The position numbers and the translations under genes are program-made. A model generated the notes under the pieces. That model was not told where the DNA came from, searched no databases, and saw nothing but the letters and a program-made list of their open reading frames with translations. Below are positions 15,635-24,079 of a DNA stretch of 46,609 nucleotides, piece after piece. Location: contig JAFTCX010000024.1 of NCBI GenBank assembly GCA_017454485.1, positions 1-46,609 of the forward strand. Direction: 5' to 3'. This DNA is from Clostridia bacterium (GTDB taxonomy: Bacteria; Bacillota; Clostridia; Oscillospirales; Acutalibacteraceae). Position 1 is the stretch's first letter; every line of letters begins with the position of its first letter.

Positions 15635-17188
15635 TTATTGCGCGGCGTCTGTTTCCATTTCGGCTTCGCTTTCCTCAAGCTCCTCAATGGCGGCCTTGCG
15701 GCGCTCTTCAAGGTCGGCGAGCATCTGCTCTTTGAATTTGCCGTGAATGTTGAAGAACATGAACGCAATGCCGGTCAGCAATCGCGCGGCGGCGGGTGCC
15801 AGCGCAAAGATGATCCAAAGACCGCGCTGCACGCCGGGGTCGGTGTTCGGAATTGCAATGCCTTCTGCGTCAGTGAGCGCCTGATAGCCGATCCAGGTCA
15901 GCACCATGGATGTCAGCCAGGCGTTGAAGCTGTTGCCGATCTTCATGAAGTAGTTCTGAATGGTCGTCACTATGGCTTCGTTGCGCATACCGGTCTTCCA
16001 TTCGGAATAATCGAACACATCACCGGATAGCACAGCGAGCGCAACGGAGATCACGCGGTTCGGAAGACCGCAGACGGTGAGGGAAAAAGCCATCCAGACC
16101 AGGTGCGCAATTACATTGTCCTGAAACGTGGCGCCAAAGGGATGGTAGCCGATCAGATACATCAGCGTATAGGCAATGCCGCCGAAAAGACCGGCGCCGA
16201 TCATCGTGTTGCGCGCACCGAATTTATGGATGATCTTTGACGAGAGCGGCGTCATGATGTAATTCGGCAGGCCCGTGAATAAGCTGACGATGGTCGCATA
16301 GGAGTATTTGCCGGTGCAGTTGAACCAAAAAAACTTTTCATTGCCCGCGCCGATGGATTTGAAGGAGTTGAAGAAGTTGCCGAGGATGAGGATGAACATC
16401 GGGCGGTTTTTTGCAAGGTGCTTGAACGATTCGAATACGCCGACTTCCTTCATCTCTTCGCGCGACTGCAGCGGGATGCGTTCGCGCATATGTCGGAAGC
16501 CGTAGATGCACGTTGCGGCGCAAAGCAGCACGATCACCCAGGAAAAACCGTTATAAACCGTGCTTTCCGCAACATTGTTGCTGCGTCCGATGTCCAGCAC
16601 GAACGGCAGCGCAGAAATGAGGAATGTGCCGAACAGCCTCGCGAATTCAACTGTTGCAATCGCGGATACGCGTTCATTATAGTTTGGCGTCACATTATAT
16701 TGCATCAGCGTCCACGCGCCGAAATAGCTCATGCCGAGACCTTTGAGAATCGTTGCAAACGTGACCCAGACGATCTTCATGGCAGGGGAGAGCGCCGGTG
16801 CGCTGAAGAGCATAACCGTGCCGATCAGCCACAGTGGAATCGGCAAGATCAGATAGGGCTTGATGCGTCCCCAACGGGTGCGGGTGCGGTCGATGATCAG
16901 ACCGGACAGTGTGTCGTCCAACGCATCATAGATGCTCGCGCCGAGGCTGATGTTGGCGTAGGCGTTCGGTGAAAGGCCGAAAAACTGAATGATGAAAAAC
17001 TGTAAGTTCGCGTTGCAGAATTCATCCAGGTTTTTTTGACCGAACGCGACGGCGCCCATGGCAAATATTTCTTTCGGCGATAAATAGCGATGCTTTCGGA
17101 CGGCGTCATTCTGTCCGGCGGAATCCTCGCTTTGCGCGGGCGGCGCTTGCGTTTTCTCAAGTGCGGCCGTGCCGGTTGTCTCGTCCAT
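15635..17188 (-). CDS. GPH-family sugar:cation symporter (MFS_2)
   Basis: 517-residue membrane transporter of the glycoside-pentoside-hexuronide family, related to MelB. The signature loop DRTRTRWGRIKPYL follows transmembrane helix 2 (residues 100-113), with the acidic DALDD just before it that binds the coupling cation in MelB-type carriers. About twelve hydrophobic segments are visible. The first 35 residues and the last 30 are polar; the C-terminus is Glu-rich and probably cytoplasmic. Start at 17188 behind AGGAGGG. No glycosidase or sugar-metabolism gene is adjacent, so the substrate is unknown. Confidence 0.88.
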   Translation of the reverse strand: MDETTGTAALEKTQAPPAQSEDSAGQNDAVRKHRYLSPKEIFAMGAVAFGQKNLDEFCNANLQFFIIQFFGLSPNAYANISLGASIYDALDDTLSGLIIDRTRTRWGRIKPYLILPIPLWLIGTVMLFSAPALSPAMKIVWVTFATILKGLGMSYFGAWTLMQYNVTPNYNERVSAIATVEFARLFGTFLISALPFVLDIGRSNNVAESTVYNGFSWVIVLLCAATCIYGFRHMRERIPLQSREEMKEVGVFESFKHLAKNRPMFILILGNFFNSFKSIGAGNEKFFWFNCTGKYSYATIVSLFTGLPNYIMTPLSSKIIHKFGARNTMIGAGLFGGIAYTLMYLIGYHPFGATFQDNVIAHLVWMAFSLTVCGLPNRVISVALAVLSGDVFDYSEWKTGMRNEAIVTTIQNYFMKIGNSFNAWLTSMVLTWIGYQALTDAEGIAIPNTDPGVQRGLWIIFALAPAAARLLTGIAFMFFNIHGKFKEQMLADLEERRKAAIEELEESEAEMETDAAQ

Positions 17189-17218
17189 ACGATCCCTCCT
17201 GTTTACATTTCTGCTTGT

Positions 17219-17247
17219 ATTCTATCATATTGCTTCGGCGAATGCAA
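17219..17247 (-). promoter_or_regulatory. Sigma-A promoter of the GPH transporter gene
   Basis: Minus strand: TTGCAT (17242-17247), 17 bp, TAGAAT (17219-17224), about 30 bases from the start codon. Confidence 0.65.
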
Positions 17248-17320
17248 GCGGCTATGCAAAAACTCAACAAAAAAATATTTTCATCAAGCAGGAAAATATA
17301 AAAAATATCCAAAGAAATGC

Positions 17321-17349
17321 TTGACAGATGAGAATAAAGCCATTAAAAT
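17321..17349 (+). promoter_or_regulatory. Sigma-A promoter of the zinc-ribbon membrane protein gene
   Basis: TTGACA (17321-17326), 17 bp, TAAAAT (17344-17349). Near-perfect consensus. Confidence 0.85.
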
Positions 17350-17383
17350 GAAGAAGTACCATTGTTCGAGAGGAGCGCTGTTT

Positions 17384-18172
17384 ATGGCAAAGTGTCCGAA
17401 CTGCAATGCAAAGCTGCATTTTTGGAACGTAAAAGCGGAATGCCCGCATTGCCACATCAATATTCCGAACCACAACTGGGAGCAGCGGCTGGAAGAGGAC
17501 GCGCAAAATCGAGAAGAATCGTTTTTTAAGCTCAATTCCAATCTGCAGATGCTGAAATACGCTGTCATCGGCACACCGTGGCGGCTGATTCGCCTGATCT
17601 GCAGCGTGCTGCCGCTGATCGGTTTCTTACTGCCGATGGTATTTGTGGTCGGAAAAAGCGGCGAGGGAGAATTCAGTCTGCTTTTGATGTTTACGGGAAA
17701 CAAAGATCTGTTTTCGCCGGAACATTTGACGGAGGCTTTTAAATGGGGTTCACCTGCAGAACAAGGTCTTTTGCGTGCGTTGATACCGGCTCTGTGCGCT
17801 CTGCTTCTTGCGGTGATCGCTTTCTTCCTTGTATTTCTCTTGTTCAAACATCCGAAGTCGATGGCAATCGTAATTTTACACGCGCTGTCGCTTGTCGCTT
17901 ACACCTGCGGCGTTTTGTTGGCGAATCAGACATTCCAAAGCAATCCAAATGGCAGCCTTCTGTTTGGCGTCTTTCTCGGCATAGCTGCGTTTGCACTTGT
18001 GTTTTTGCTGGATATTGTGCTTTTGATTTTGCCTGTGAAAAGCGAAGACTTGCGCTATATTCCGAAGGATGAGCTGCAATGGGATTACGCAATCTCGACC
18101 GGAAATTTCACAAACGAAGAGTTTTCCGCATGGCAGCAAAGGAAAGAAGAAGCAGCTAAAGCGAAGGGCTGA
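17384..18172 (+). CDS. Zinc-ribbon membrane protein, unknown function
   Basis: 262-residue protein. The N-terminus has a four-cysteine zinc ribbon (CPNC at residues 4-7, CPHC at 20-23). It is followed by four hydrophobic segments, near residues 65-88, 125-150, 160-180 and 190-218, and a polar Lys/Glu-rich C-terminus. The start at 17384 follows GAGAGGAG; a longer frame from 17090 would overlap the divergent transporter gene. The architecture resembles the many 'zinc-ribbon plus membrane' proteins of Firmicutes with no known role. It is driven by its own strong promoter and is not obviously cotranscribed with rplS, which has its own. Confidence 0.82.
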   Translation: MAKCPNCNAKLHFWNVKAECPHCHINIPNHNWEQRLEEDAQNREESFFKLNSNLQMLKYAVIGTPWRLIRLICSVLPLIGFLLPMVFVVGKSGEGEFSLLLMFTGNKDLFSPEHLTEAFKWGSPAEQGLLRALIPALCALLLAVIAFFLVFLLFKHPKSMAIVILHALSLVAYTCGVLLANQTFQSNPNGSLLFGVFLGIAAFALVFLLDIVLLILPVKSEDLRYIPKDELQWDYAISTGNFTNEEFSAWQQRKEEAAKAKG

Positions 18173-18203
18173 AAAAAATTTTAAAATAAATCACAAAAAA
18201 CAC

Positions 18204-18232
18204 TTGCTTTTTTTATCACTTTGTGCTAAACT
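18204..18232 (+). promoter_or_regulatory. Sigma-A promoter of rplS
   Basis: TTGCTT (18204-18209), 17 bp, TAAACT (18227-18232). Predicted transcription start about 18239. Confidence 0.65.
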
Positions 18233-18239
18233 ATTCGAG

Positions 18240-18362
18240 CATTTGTATCCGTCGCATTGCGGCAAGGGTTCAAAGCTGACGATTCCGTCAAATATCATAA
18301 AGCGGTCCTCTGTCTTATAGAGAAGGCATGAACGTGGCAGAATTTCAGGAGGAAAAACCCCA
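18240..18362 (+). promoter_or_regulatory. Long rplS leader, candidate ribosomal-protein leader RNA
   Basis: About 120 nt separates the promoter from the L19 start. It folds locally: TGACG/CGTCA with loop ATTC near 18278-18291, and CTCT/AGAG near 18309-18323. Autoregulatory L19 leaders are known upstream of rplS in Firmicutes. I cannot confirm a match to that family by eye. Confidence 0.35.
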
Positions 18363-18707
18363 ATGGACGCACTCAAACTCATCTCTGATTCCAGCCTCAA
18401 AGCTGAAATCCCCGTCATCGAAATCGGTTCCACCGTTCGTGTTCACGTGAAGATTCGTGAAGGCGAAAGAGAAAGAATCCAGATGTTCGAAGGCACTGTC
18501 ATTGCCAAAAAAGGCAGCGGCATCTCTTCTACCTTCACTGTCCGTCGTGTTTCCTACGGCGTCGGCGTGGAGCGCGTGTTCCCTGTGCATTCCCCGAACG
18601 TGGTTGCTGTGGACACCATCAGAAGAGGTAAGGTTCGCAGAAGCAAGCTGTATTACCTGCGCGACAGAGTCGGTAAAGCAGCAAAGGTTAAGGAAAAACT
18701 CGGCTGA
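18363..18707 (+). CDS. rplS: 50S ribosomal protein L19
   Basis: 114-residue ribosomal protein at the 30S-50S interface. The core ([21 protein letters not shown], residues 40-60), then [12 protein letters not shown] and the basic C-terminal segment [16 protein letters not shown], match L19 over its full length. The start is supported by CAGGAGG. It is followed by a strong terminator and then lepB and rbgA, a common Firmicute order. Confidence 0.97.
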   Translation: MDALKLISDSSLKAEIPVIEIGSTVRVHVKIREGERERIQMFEGTVIAKKGSGISSTFTVRRVSYGVGVERVFPVHSPNVVAVDTIRRGKVRRSKLYYLRDRVGKAAKVKEKLG

Positions 18708-18722
18708 TTTTGCGGCAAAACA

Positions 18723-18747
18723 GGGGAGCTGTCAGCTCCTCTTTTTT
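18723..18747 (+). terminator. Terminator after rplS
   Basis: An 8-bp stem (18723-18730 with 18734-18741, one G:U) with loop GTC is followed by T6. It lies only 17 bases before lepB, so it would lower lepB and rbgA expression relative to L19, unless readthrough occurs. Confidence 0.85.
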
Positions 18748-18763
18748 GATACTGGAGGTTTAT

Positions 18764-19393
18764 ATGAAAGATATTGCTTTGCTTGAAAAAAATGAGCGCA
18801 CGGCGTCTGACCGTGCTGTGCTCAATGTCTATGATTTTGTTTCCGTTCTGGTTTCCGCCGTTGTTGCCATCGCGATCATTTTCATGTTCGTGTTCCGCGT
18901 TGTAGGCGTTGTGGGAACCTCAATGGTTCCGACACTGCAGGACGGAGACTGGCTGTTCATCACTGCGGGCGACGCAAAGCCGCAATACGGACAGGTGATT
19001 ATCATCACGCAGCCGAACTGGTTTGACGAGCCGATCGTCAAGCGTATCATCGCCACAGAGAACCAAACGGTAGACATCAACTTTGAAAAGGGCGAAGTCT
19101 ATGTGGACGGCGTGATGCTCGACGAGCCGTATATCAATAATCTCACGCTCAATCAGGAGGATGGCGTCACTTTCCCGCTGACTGTGCCGGAAGGTCATGT
19201 GTTTGTTATGGGCGATAACCGTCAGGGCTCCACCGACAGCCGTTCGGAAAAGATCGGCTTCATCGATGAAAACTATATTCTCGGTGTTGTCAAGGTTCGG
19301 CCTTTTAATATCAGTGACAGTACAGGCAAGTTTTCCATGTATGCGCCCTCACAATGGAAGATCGCCAAAGCCGAGCTTCGGGCTGCGCAGTAA
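18764..19393 (+). CDS. lepB: Signal peptidase I
   Basis: 209-residue membrane serine protease that removes signal peptides from exported proteins. One N-terminal transmembrane helix (about 25-47) anchors it. Catalytic Ser53 lies in GTSMVPTL and the general base Lys93 in IVKRIIA, a Ser/Lys dyad. The box E region is represented by FVMGDNRQGSTDSR, where the usual D-N-R-x-x-S-x-D-S-R signature is complete. The start at 18764 follows GGAGG. RbgA starts 10 bases after its stop. Confidence 0.95.
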   Translation: MKDIALLEKNERTASDRAVLNVYDFVSVLVSAVVAIAIIFMFVFRVVGVVGTSMVPTLQDGDWLFITAGDAKPQYGQVIIITQPNWFDEPIVKRIIATENQTVDINFEKGEVYVDGVMLDEPYINNLTLNQEDGVTFPLTVPEGHVFVMGDNRQGSTDSRSEKIGFIDENYILGVVKVRPFNISDSTGKFSMYAPSQWKIAKAELRAAQ

Positions 19394-19403
19394 GAGGTGG
19401 ACT

Positions 19404-20279
19404 ATGCCCGATCAGCAAAAACAAATTGTCCAGTGGTTTCCCGGCCACATGGCAAAGACCCGGCGGCTCATCAAGGAGAGCTTGCCGCTTGTGGACTGTG
19501 TGACGGAGATGCTGGACGCGCGTGTGCCGTTTTCTTCCCGTAATCCCGAGCTTGATGAGCTGACGCAGCAAAAACCGCGCATTGTTCTGCTCAACAAATG
19601 CGATATGGCAGACGAAAAAACGACCGCGCTTTGGATCGAATGGTTCCGCAAGCAGGGGAAAACCGCGCTTGCAGTGGATTGCCGCAGCGGTAAAGGGCTG
19701 AATCGCTATCAGCCGACCGTACAAACGGTGCTGGCCGACAAAATTCGCGCAAACAAAGAACGCGGTATGCCGGGCAAAGCGCTTCGCGTGATGGTCGTCG
19801 GTATTCCAAACACCGGCAAATCCTCCTTTATCAACCGAATGGCCGGCAAAAGCCGCGCAAAGGTTGCAGATCGTCCGGGCGTGACACGCAGCAATCAATG
19901 GTTTGCCATCGGCGGCGGGATCGAACTGCTTGATACACCTGGTGTGCTTTGGCCGAAGTTTGACGACCCGGTAGTTGGTGACCGACTGGCATTCATCGGC
20001 TCGGTGAAAGACGAGGTGCTTGACGGCGAAACTATGGCGTGTCGGCTGCTCGATGTGCTGCGCGCGGATTATATGCCGCTTTTGTGTGAAAGATATAAGC
20101 TGACGCAAGATGAGGTTGTTCCTGCGTTTGACAGCTACGATGTGCTGACACTGATCGGCAAAAAACGCGGCATGCTCATGCGCGGCGGCGAGGTCAACAC
20201 CGAACGCGCGGCGGCGGCGCTGCTGGATGAATATCGCGGCGGAAAGCTCGGCAGAATCACTTTTGAAAAACCGGAATGA
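19404..20279 (+). CDS. rbgA: Ribosome biogenesis GTPase RbgA (YlqF)
   Basis: 291-residue circularly permuted GTPase needed for late assembly of the 50S subunit. G4 (NKCD, residues 64-67) precedes G1 (GIPNTGKSS, 133-141), and G3 (DTPG) follows, the permuted order typical of YlqF. The N-terminal WFPGHMAK is the family signature. The start at 19404 follows AGAGGTGG. Adjacent to lepB and rplS, as in many Firmicutes. Confidence 0.95.
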   Translation: MPDQQKQIVQWFPGHMAKTRRLIKESLPLVDCVTEMLDARVPFSSRNPELDELTQQKPRIVLLNKCDMADEKTTALWIEWFRKQGKTALAVDCRSGKGLNRYQPTVQTVLADKIRANKERGMPGKALRVMVVGIPNTGKSSFINRMAGKSRAKVADRPGVTRSNQWFAIGGGIELLDTPGVLWPKFDDPVVGDRLAFIGSVKDEVLDGETMACRLLDVLRADYMPLLCERYKLTQDEVVPAFDSYDVLTLIGKKRGMLMRGGEVNTERAAAALLDEYRGGKLGRITFEKPE

Positions 20280-20286
20280 CCCATAC

Positions 20287-20314
20287 ATAACAAAACCTTG
20301 TCCCGGCATACACT
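20287..20314 (+). promoter_or_regulatory. Candidate sigma-E promoter of sigK
   Basis: CATACACT at 20307-20314 matches the sigma-E -10 consensus CATACAnT. ATAAC at 20287-20291, 15 bp upstream, is one change from the ATAnT-type -35 core. In Bacillus sigK is transcribed by sigma-E with SpoIIID. The leader before the TTG start would be only about 12 nt. Confidence 0.5.
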
Positions 20315-20331
20315 GGGGCGAGGTGATTTTT

Positions 20332-21018
20332 TTGTTTTCTCTTTTGCAAAGCATTCTGTCAAACCTACTGTTTTATACACTGCATCTGAAAAGCAACAGT
20401 GTGTTTTTGAAACCGCTGACCGCCGCGCAGGAACGCGAATATTTGCGTCAATTCCATGAAGAGGGGAGTTCTTCCGCACGTTCGGCGCTGATTGAACACA
20501 ACCTGCGTCTTGTGGCGCATATCGTAAAAAAATACTACGCCGCCTGTGACGAGCAGGAGGATCTGATCTCTATCGGCACCATCGGGCTGATCAAGGGCGT
20601 CGATACGTTTCATCCCGAAAAAGGCACGCGCCTTGCAACCTATGCGGCGCGTTGCATTGAAAATGAGATCCTGATGTATTTTCGCGCGCAGAGAAAAAGC
20701 GCCGGAACAGTTTCGCTCAGTGAACCGATCGAAACCGACAGCGACGGCGATCCGCTCACGCTTATTGACCTGATTTTTGAAGAGGATACCGTTTCGGAGG
20801 AAATTGACCTGAAGAACAAAGTGCGCACGCTCTATGAGCTGCTCGACCGGATGCCGGAGGGGCGCGAAAAAGAGATTTTGATTCTTCGCTATGGGTTGTA
20901 TCATAAAGACGCGCTTACACAGCGGGAAATTTCCAAAAAGCTCGGCATTTCCCGTTCTTATGTCTCGCGGATTGAAAAGAAAGCGGTCGAATGGCTTTCA
21001 AAAGCATTTAATTCTTAA
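20332..21018 (+). CDS. sigK: Sporulation sigma factor SigK (with pro-sequence)
   Basis: 228-residue late mother-cell sigma factor. After a hydrophobic N-terminal pro-sequence (about residues 1-20) the conserved core begins: IEHNLRLVAHIVKKYY, EDLISIGTIGLIKG, LATYAARCIENEI and the region 4 helix-turn-helix TQREISKKLGISRSYVSRIEKK, all very close to Bacillus SigK. I prefer TTG at 20332 because GAGGTGAT lies just before it; a GTG at 20323 in the same frame is an alternative. The pro-sequence implies membrane-linked processing of the SpoIVFB type. The gene is continuous, without a skin-like insertion. The candidate sigma-E promoter upstream fits its expected regulation. Confidence 0.88.
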   Translation: MFSLLQSILSNLLFYTLHLKSNSVFLKPLTAAQEREYLRQFHEEGSSSARSALIEHNLRLVAHIVKKYYAACDEQEDLISIGTIGLIKGVDTFHPEKGTRLATYAARCIENEILMYFRAQRKSAGTVSLSEPIETDSDGDPLTLIDLIFEEDTVSEEIDLKNKVRTLYELLDRMPEGREKEILILRYGLYHKDALTQREISKKLGISRSYVSRIEKKAVEWLSKAFNS

Positions 21019-21045
21019 TATTTTGTGTTTTTTTTGCTGTAAATA

Positions 21046-21074
21046 TTGATTTCAAGCCGTGAATTGTTTATAAT
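21046..21074 (+). promoter_or_regulatory. Sigma-A promoter of the class A PBP gene
   Basis: TTGATT (21046-21051), 17 bp, TATAAT (21069-21074). Confidence 0.75.
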
Positions 21075-21123
21075 AACCATATCTGTATCATGGATTTATC
21101 CTGATTTTGGAGGTTCACGGTTT

Positions 21124-23436
21124 ATGGCCAACAGGCAACAAAATCCGGGCGCCGCGCCCGCTGCGAATACAAAACCGAAAAAGGCAAAGAAAAGAAAGCG
21201 TACACGCAGAAAGCATCCTGTGATTTTCACGATCTTTCTGATCCTGTTTTCGCTGTTTGTTTCTGCGCTTTTGACCGTTGTGATCGTCGGGTCCACAATG
21301 TTCTCTTACATGAACAGCTTTGTCAACGGCAAAAAAGTGATCGATCTTGATTTTTACAAAAGCTCACAGAGCCAGACGTCGATCATGTACGGTACAAAGG
21401 CCAACGGCAAAACGGTGGAGCTGACGCGCCTGCACGGGGAAGAAAACCGCATCTGGGTCGATTATGACGAGTTTCCGGACGATCTGATCTGGGCGTTCGT
21501 GTGCCTGGAGGATAAGCGCTTTTTCGAGCACGAGGGCGTGGACTGGATCCGTACACTTGCCGTTATGGTGAACCCGAATTATTCCGGTCAGGGCGCTTCC
21601 ACGATCACGCAGCAGCTCATCAAAAACCTCACAAAGCAAAATGAGGTCACGTATATCCGTAAATTCAACGAGATTCTGCGCGCGCTGAATCTTGAAAAGA
21701 ATTATTCCAAAAAGGATATCCTCGAAGCTTATCTGAACACGATTTACCTCGGTAACGGCTGTTACGGCGTTAAAACCGCAGCGGAAAAATACTTCGGCAA
21801 GGAAGTCAAGGATCTGCGCCTTGTGGAATGTGCGACCCTTGCGGCGATCGTGAAAGCGCCGTATACGCTCAATCCGATTTATGACTATGACCATTGCATG
21901 CAGCGCAAGGATCTTTGCCTGGATTATATGCATGAGTCAGAAAAACTGACGAACAGCCGTTGGAAAAAAGCTAAAAAGCAAAAGGTAACGATCGTCAACA
22001 AATCAACTTCGTCCGAAGACAACAATCAAAAAGCCGAGGTGCTTTCCTGGTATGAGGAATATGTCATCGATCAGGTGGTTTCCGATTTGATGGCGGAATA
22101 CGGCTATGAATACAACGAAGCGCTGCGCATGATCTATTACGGCGGACTGAAAATCTATGCTGCCGTTGATCTCGATCTGCAGGCGCAGCTTGAAAAAATT
22201 TATGTCAACCGCAGCGGATTCCCGTATTCGCGCACCGATAAAAACGGCAAGCTTCCGCAAAGCGCTATGACGATCATGGACTATCAGGGCCGCATCGTCG
22301 CGCTGGTCGGCGGCACCGGCGAAAAGACTGCCAACCGCGCCTACAACCGTGCGACCGACCGTCGCGCAAAACGTCAGCCCGGTTCGTCCATCAAGCCGCT
22401 CGCCGTGTACGCGCCCGCAGTGGATTTGGGTCTGATCACGCCGACGTCGCCGATCCTTGAAAAAGCGATCACGGTCGGCGGCAGAGCATGGCCGCGCAAC
22501 TTCAACGGCGACCACGGTTCCGGCAGCTATATCTCTGTACAGGAGGCGCTCGTGCGCTCGTTGAATACCGTTCCTGTGCGTATTCTCTCCGAAATGCTCG
22601 GTACGAATTCGTCGATGGAATATTGCAACGAACATTTCCATCTGAACCTCTCCTCCACAGATAAGGATCTCAGTCCGCTGGCGGTCGGCGGCACGAACAC
22701 CGGCGTGACCACGCTGGAAATGGCGGCTGCGTTTGCGTGTTTCGGCAACGGCGGCAAGTATTATAAGCCCTACAGCTATTACCGTGTTGTGGACCGTAAC
22801 GGTGAAACGCTGCTTGAAAACAAGGATAACGAGCCGGAACGCGCACTTAAGCTTGCCACGGCGAACACCATGCTCGGCATGCTGACCAAGGCGGTTACGC
22901 AGTCCAACGGTACCGGCTACGGGTCCAAGATCGGCTCGTTCCAGACATTTGCAAAAACCGGTACAACATCTGACAACTGCGACAAATGGTACTGCGGCGG
23001 CACACCGCATTATGTGACAGCAGTCTGGTACGGTTATGACTACCGCGCCGACCTGCATACAGGCTCCACCAACCCGGCAAAGACGATCTTCAAATATGTC
23101 TTTACGCAGCTTACCGGTTCCATGCCGTCCAAGACGTTTGCGGATGTGATCGTGGAATGCGGCGGCAGCAAGGAGGACGCGGATGAAGTCGTTTCTTCAA
23201 AAGCGTTCACAGCCGCTGCGACTACCGCTGCCACAACCCGGAGCAGCAGCGATGACGACGAGGATGACGACGACACCACACGGGCAACCACACGTTTGTC
23301 GACTACAACAGCAACAACATCATCATCTACCACCGCTGCAACCACGCAGTCCACAACAGCGGCAACAACCACAGCCGCTCCCACAACGGCAGCGCCGACA
23401 ACTGCGGCGTCTGCCGAAACGGACGAAGCGGCATAA
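21124..23436 (+). CDS. Class A penicillin-binding protein (PBP1A-like)
   Basis: 770-residue bifunctional peptidoglycan synthase. A basic cytoplasmic tail (residues 18-31) precedes one transmembrane helix (33-56). The GT51 glycosyltransferase domain has the catalytic EDKRFFEHEGVD (Glu129) and GASTITQQLIKN. The transpeptidase domain has SSIK (Ser421), SLN and KTGTT in order. The last 70 residues are a low-complexity Thr/Ala/Ser tail with a run of Asp/Glu near its start, probably a cell-wall-spanning linker. The start at 21124 follows GGAGG; a frame from 21046 overlaps the promoter. RuvX follows after 12 bases. Confidence 0.94.
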   Translation: MANRQQNPGAAPAANTKPKKAKKRKRTRRKHPVIFTIFLILFSLFVSALLTVVIVGSTMFSYMNSFVNGKKVIDLDFYKSSQSQTSIMYGTKANGKTVELTRLHGEENRIWVDYDEFPDDLIWAFVCLEDKRFFEHEGVDWIRTLAVMVNPNYSGQGASTITQQLIKNLTKQNEVTYIRKFNEILRALNLEKNYSKKDILEAYLNTIYLGNGCYGVKTAAEKYFGKEVKDLRLVECATLAAIVKAPYTLNPIYDYDHCMQRKDLCLDYMHESEKLTNSRWKKAKKQKVTIVNKSTSSEDNNQKAEVLSWYEEYVIDQVVSDLMAEYGYEYNEALRMIYYGGLKIYAAVDLDLQAQLEKIYVNRSGFPYSRTDKNGKLPQSAMTIMDYQGRIVALVGGTGEKTANRAYNRATDRRAKRQPGSSIKPLAVYAPAVDLGLITPTSPILEKAITVGGRAWPRNFNGDHGSGSYISVQEALVRSLNTVPVRILSEMLGTNSSMEYCNEHFHLNLSSTDKDLSPLAVGGTNTGVTTLEMAAAFACFGNGGKYYKPYSYYRVVDRNGETLLENKDNEPERALKLATANTMLGMLTKAVTQSNGTGYGSKIGSFQTFAKTGTTSDNCDKWYCGGTPHYVTAVWYGYDYRADLHTGSTNPAKTIFKYVFTQLTGSMPSKTFADVIVECGGSKEDADEVVSSKAFTAAATTAATTRSSSDDDEDDDDTTRATTRLSTTTATTSSSTTAATTQSTTAATTTAAPTTAAPTTAASAETDEAA

Positions 23437-23448
23437 GGAAGGCGCCCT

Positions 23449-23859
23449 ATGATCGTTTTAGCTGTGGATTACGGCGATATGCGCACCGGTCTTGCCGTCT
23501 GCGATAAAACCGAACTGCTCGCTTCGCCGGCAGGCATGATCACCGAAAACTATGCACCGAAGGTGGTTGCTGCTGTTGCGCAAAAAGCGAAAGAGCTGTG
23601 CGCGGAAAAGATCGTTGTCGGTTTGCCGCGCAATATGGACGGCACCTGCGGTGAGCGCGCCGAAAAGTGTGTTGCGTTTGCCGATTCTCTGGAAGAGGCA
23701 ACTGGGCTGCCGTGCGAAATGTTTGATGAACGGCTGACAACCGTTGCGGCGCATCGCGCGTTGAATGAAGTGAATGTTCGCGGAAAAAAACGCAAGCAGG
23801 TTGTGGATACTGTTGCGGCAGTGATGATTTTGGAAGACTATCTGCGGACAAAGAAATGA
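23449..23859 (+). CDS. ruvX: RuvX/YqgF Holliday-junction resolvase-like nuclease
   Basis: 136-residue RNase H-fold protein, proposed pre-16S rRNA nuclease or Holliday-junction resolvase. Conserved AVDYGDMRTGLAVCD (Asp7), VVGLPRNMDGT, FDERLTT and the C-terminal KQVVDTVAAVMIL (Asp) supply the acidic active site. The length is typical. It shares a transcript with the PBP gene, and the stop is 9 bases before the terminal repeat of the MITE-like element. Confidence 0.92.
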   Translation: MIVLAVDYGDMRTGLAVCDKTELLASPAGMITENYAPKVVAAVAQKAKELCAEKIVVGLPRNMDGTCGERAEKCVAFADSLEEATGLPCEMFDERLTTVAAHRALNEVNVRGKKRKQVVDTVAAVMILEDYLRTKK

Positions 23860-23868
23860 AGATGATCG

Positions 23869-24070
23869 GGGGCTGTTGCATTTAGATGAAAACGGCGTTT
23901 TCTTCGACCGAAGGCTGTACAAAAGTACGCCGAGGGAGAAAAAACGACGAGTCAAAGCTTATAAACTATTCTATTTTGTAAAAAAAAGCGTGCTTGTACC
24001 ACAAAACCGTTTGGGATACAAGCACTTTTTATTATTTGCTTTGACGCTTTTCGCTAAATGCGACAGCCCC
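23869..24070. mobile_element. MITE-like element with terminal inverted repeats
   Basis: The left end 23869-23892 reads GGGGCTGTTGCATTTAG then ATGAAAA. The right end 24048-24070, reverse-complemented, reads GGGGCTGTCGCATTTAG then CGAAAA. The arms differ by one substitution in the first 17 bases and one short indel-type difference beyond. The 202-bp interior has no coding capacity but contains a GGC-GTAC/GTAC-GCC hairpin (about 23913-23931) and the terminator at 23990-24030. This is the form of a non-autonomous transposable element. No target-site duplication is evident, suggesting an old insertion, and the source transposase is not in the window. Confidence 0.65.
23990..24030 (+). terminator. 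Terminator inside the MITE-like element
   Basis: GTGCTTGTA (23990-23998) pairs with TACAAGCAC (24017-24025), with a small CCA/TGG inner stem, followed by T5ATT. It terminates the PBP-ruvX transcript before spoIVA. Confidence 0.85.
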
Positions 24071-24079
24071 TTTGCTGTC

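Noticed and set aside
20332-21018. sigK interrupted by a skin-type element
   Set aside because: The reading frame is continuous from pro-sequence through region 4.
23040-23384. A minus-strand frame rich in Val and Ala repeats
   Set aside because: It is the shadow of the Thr/Ala tail of the PBP gene.
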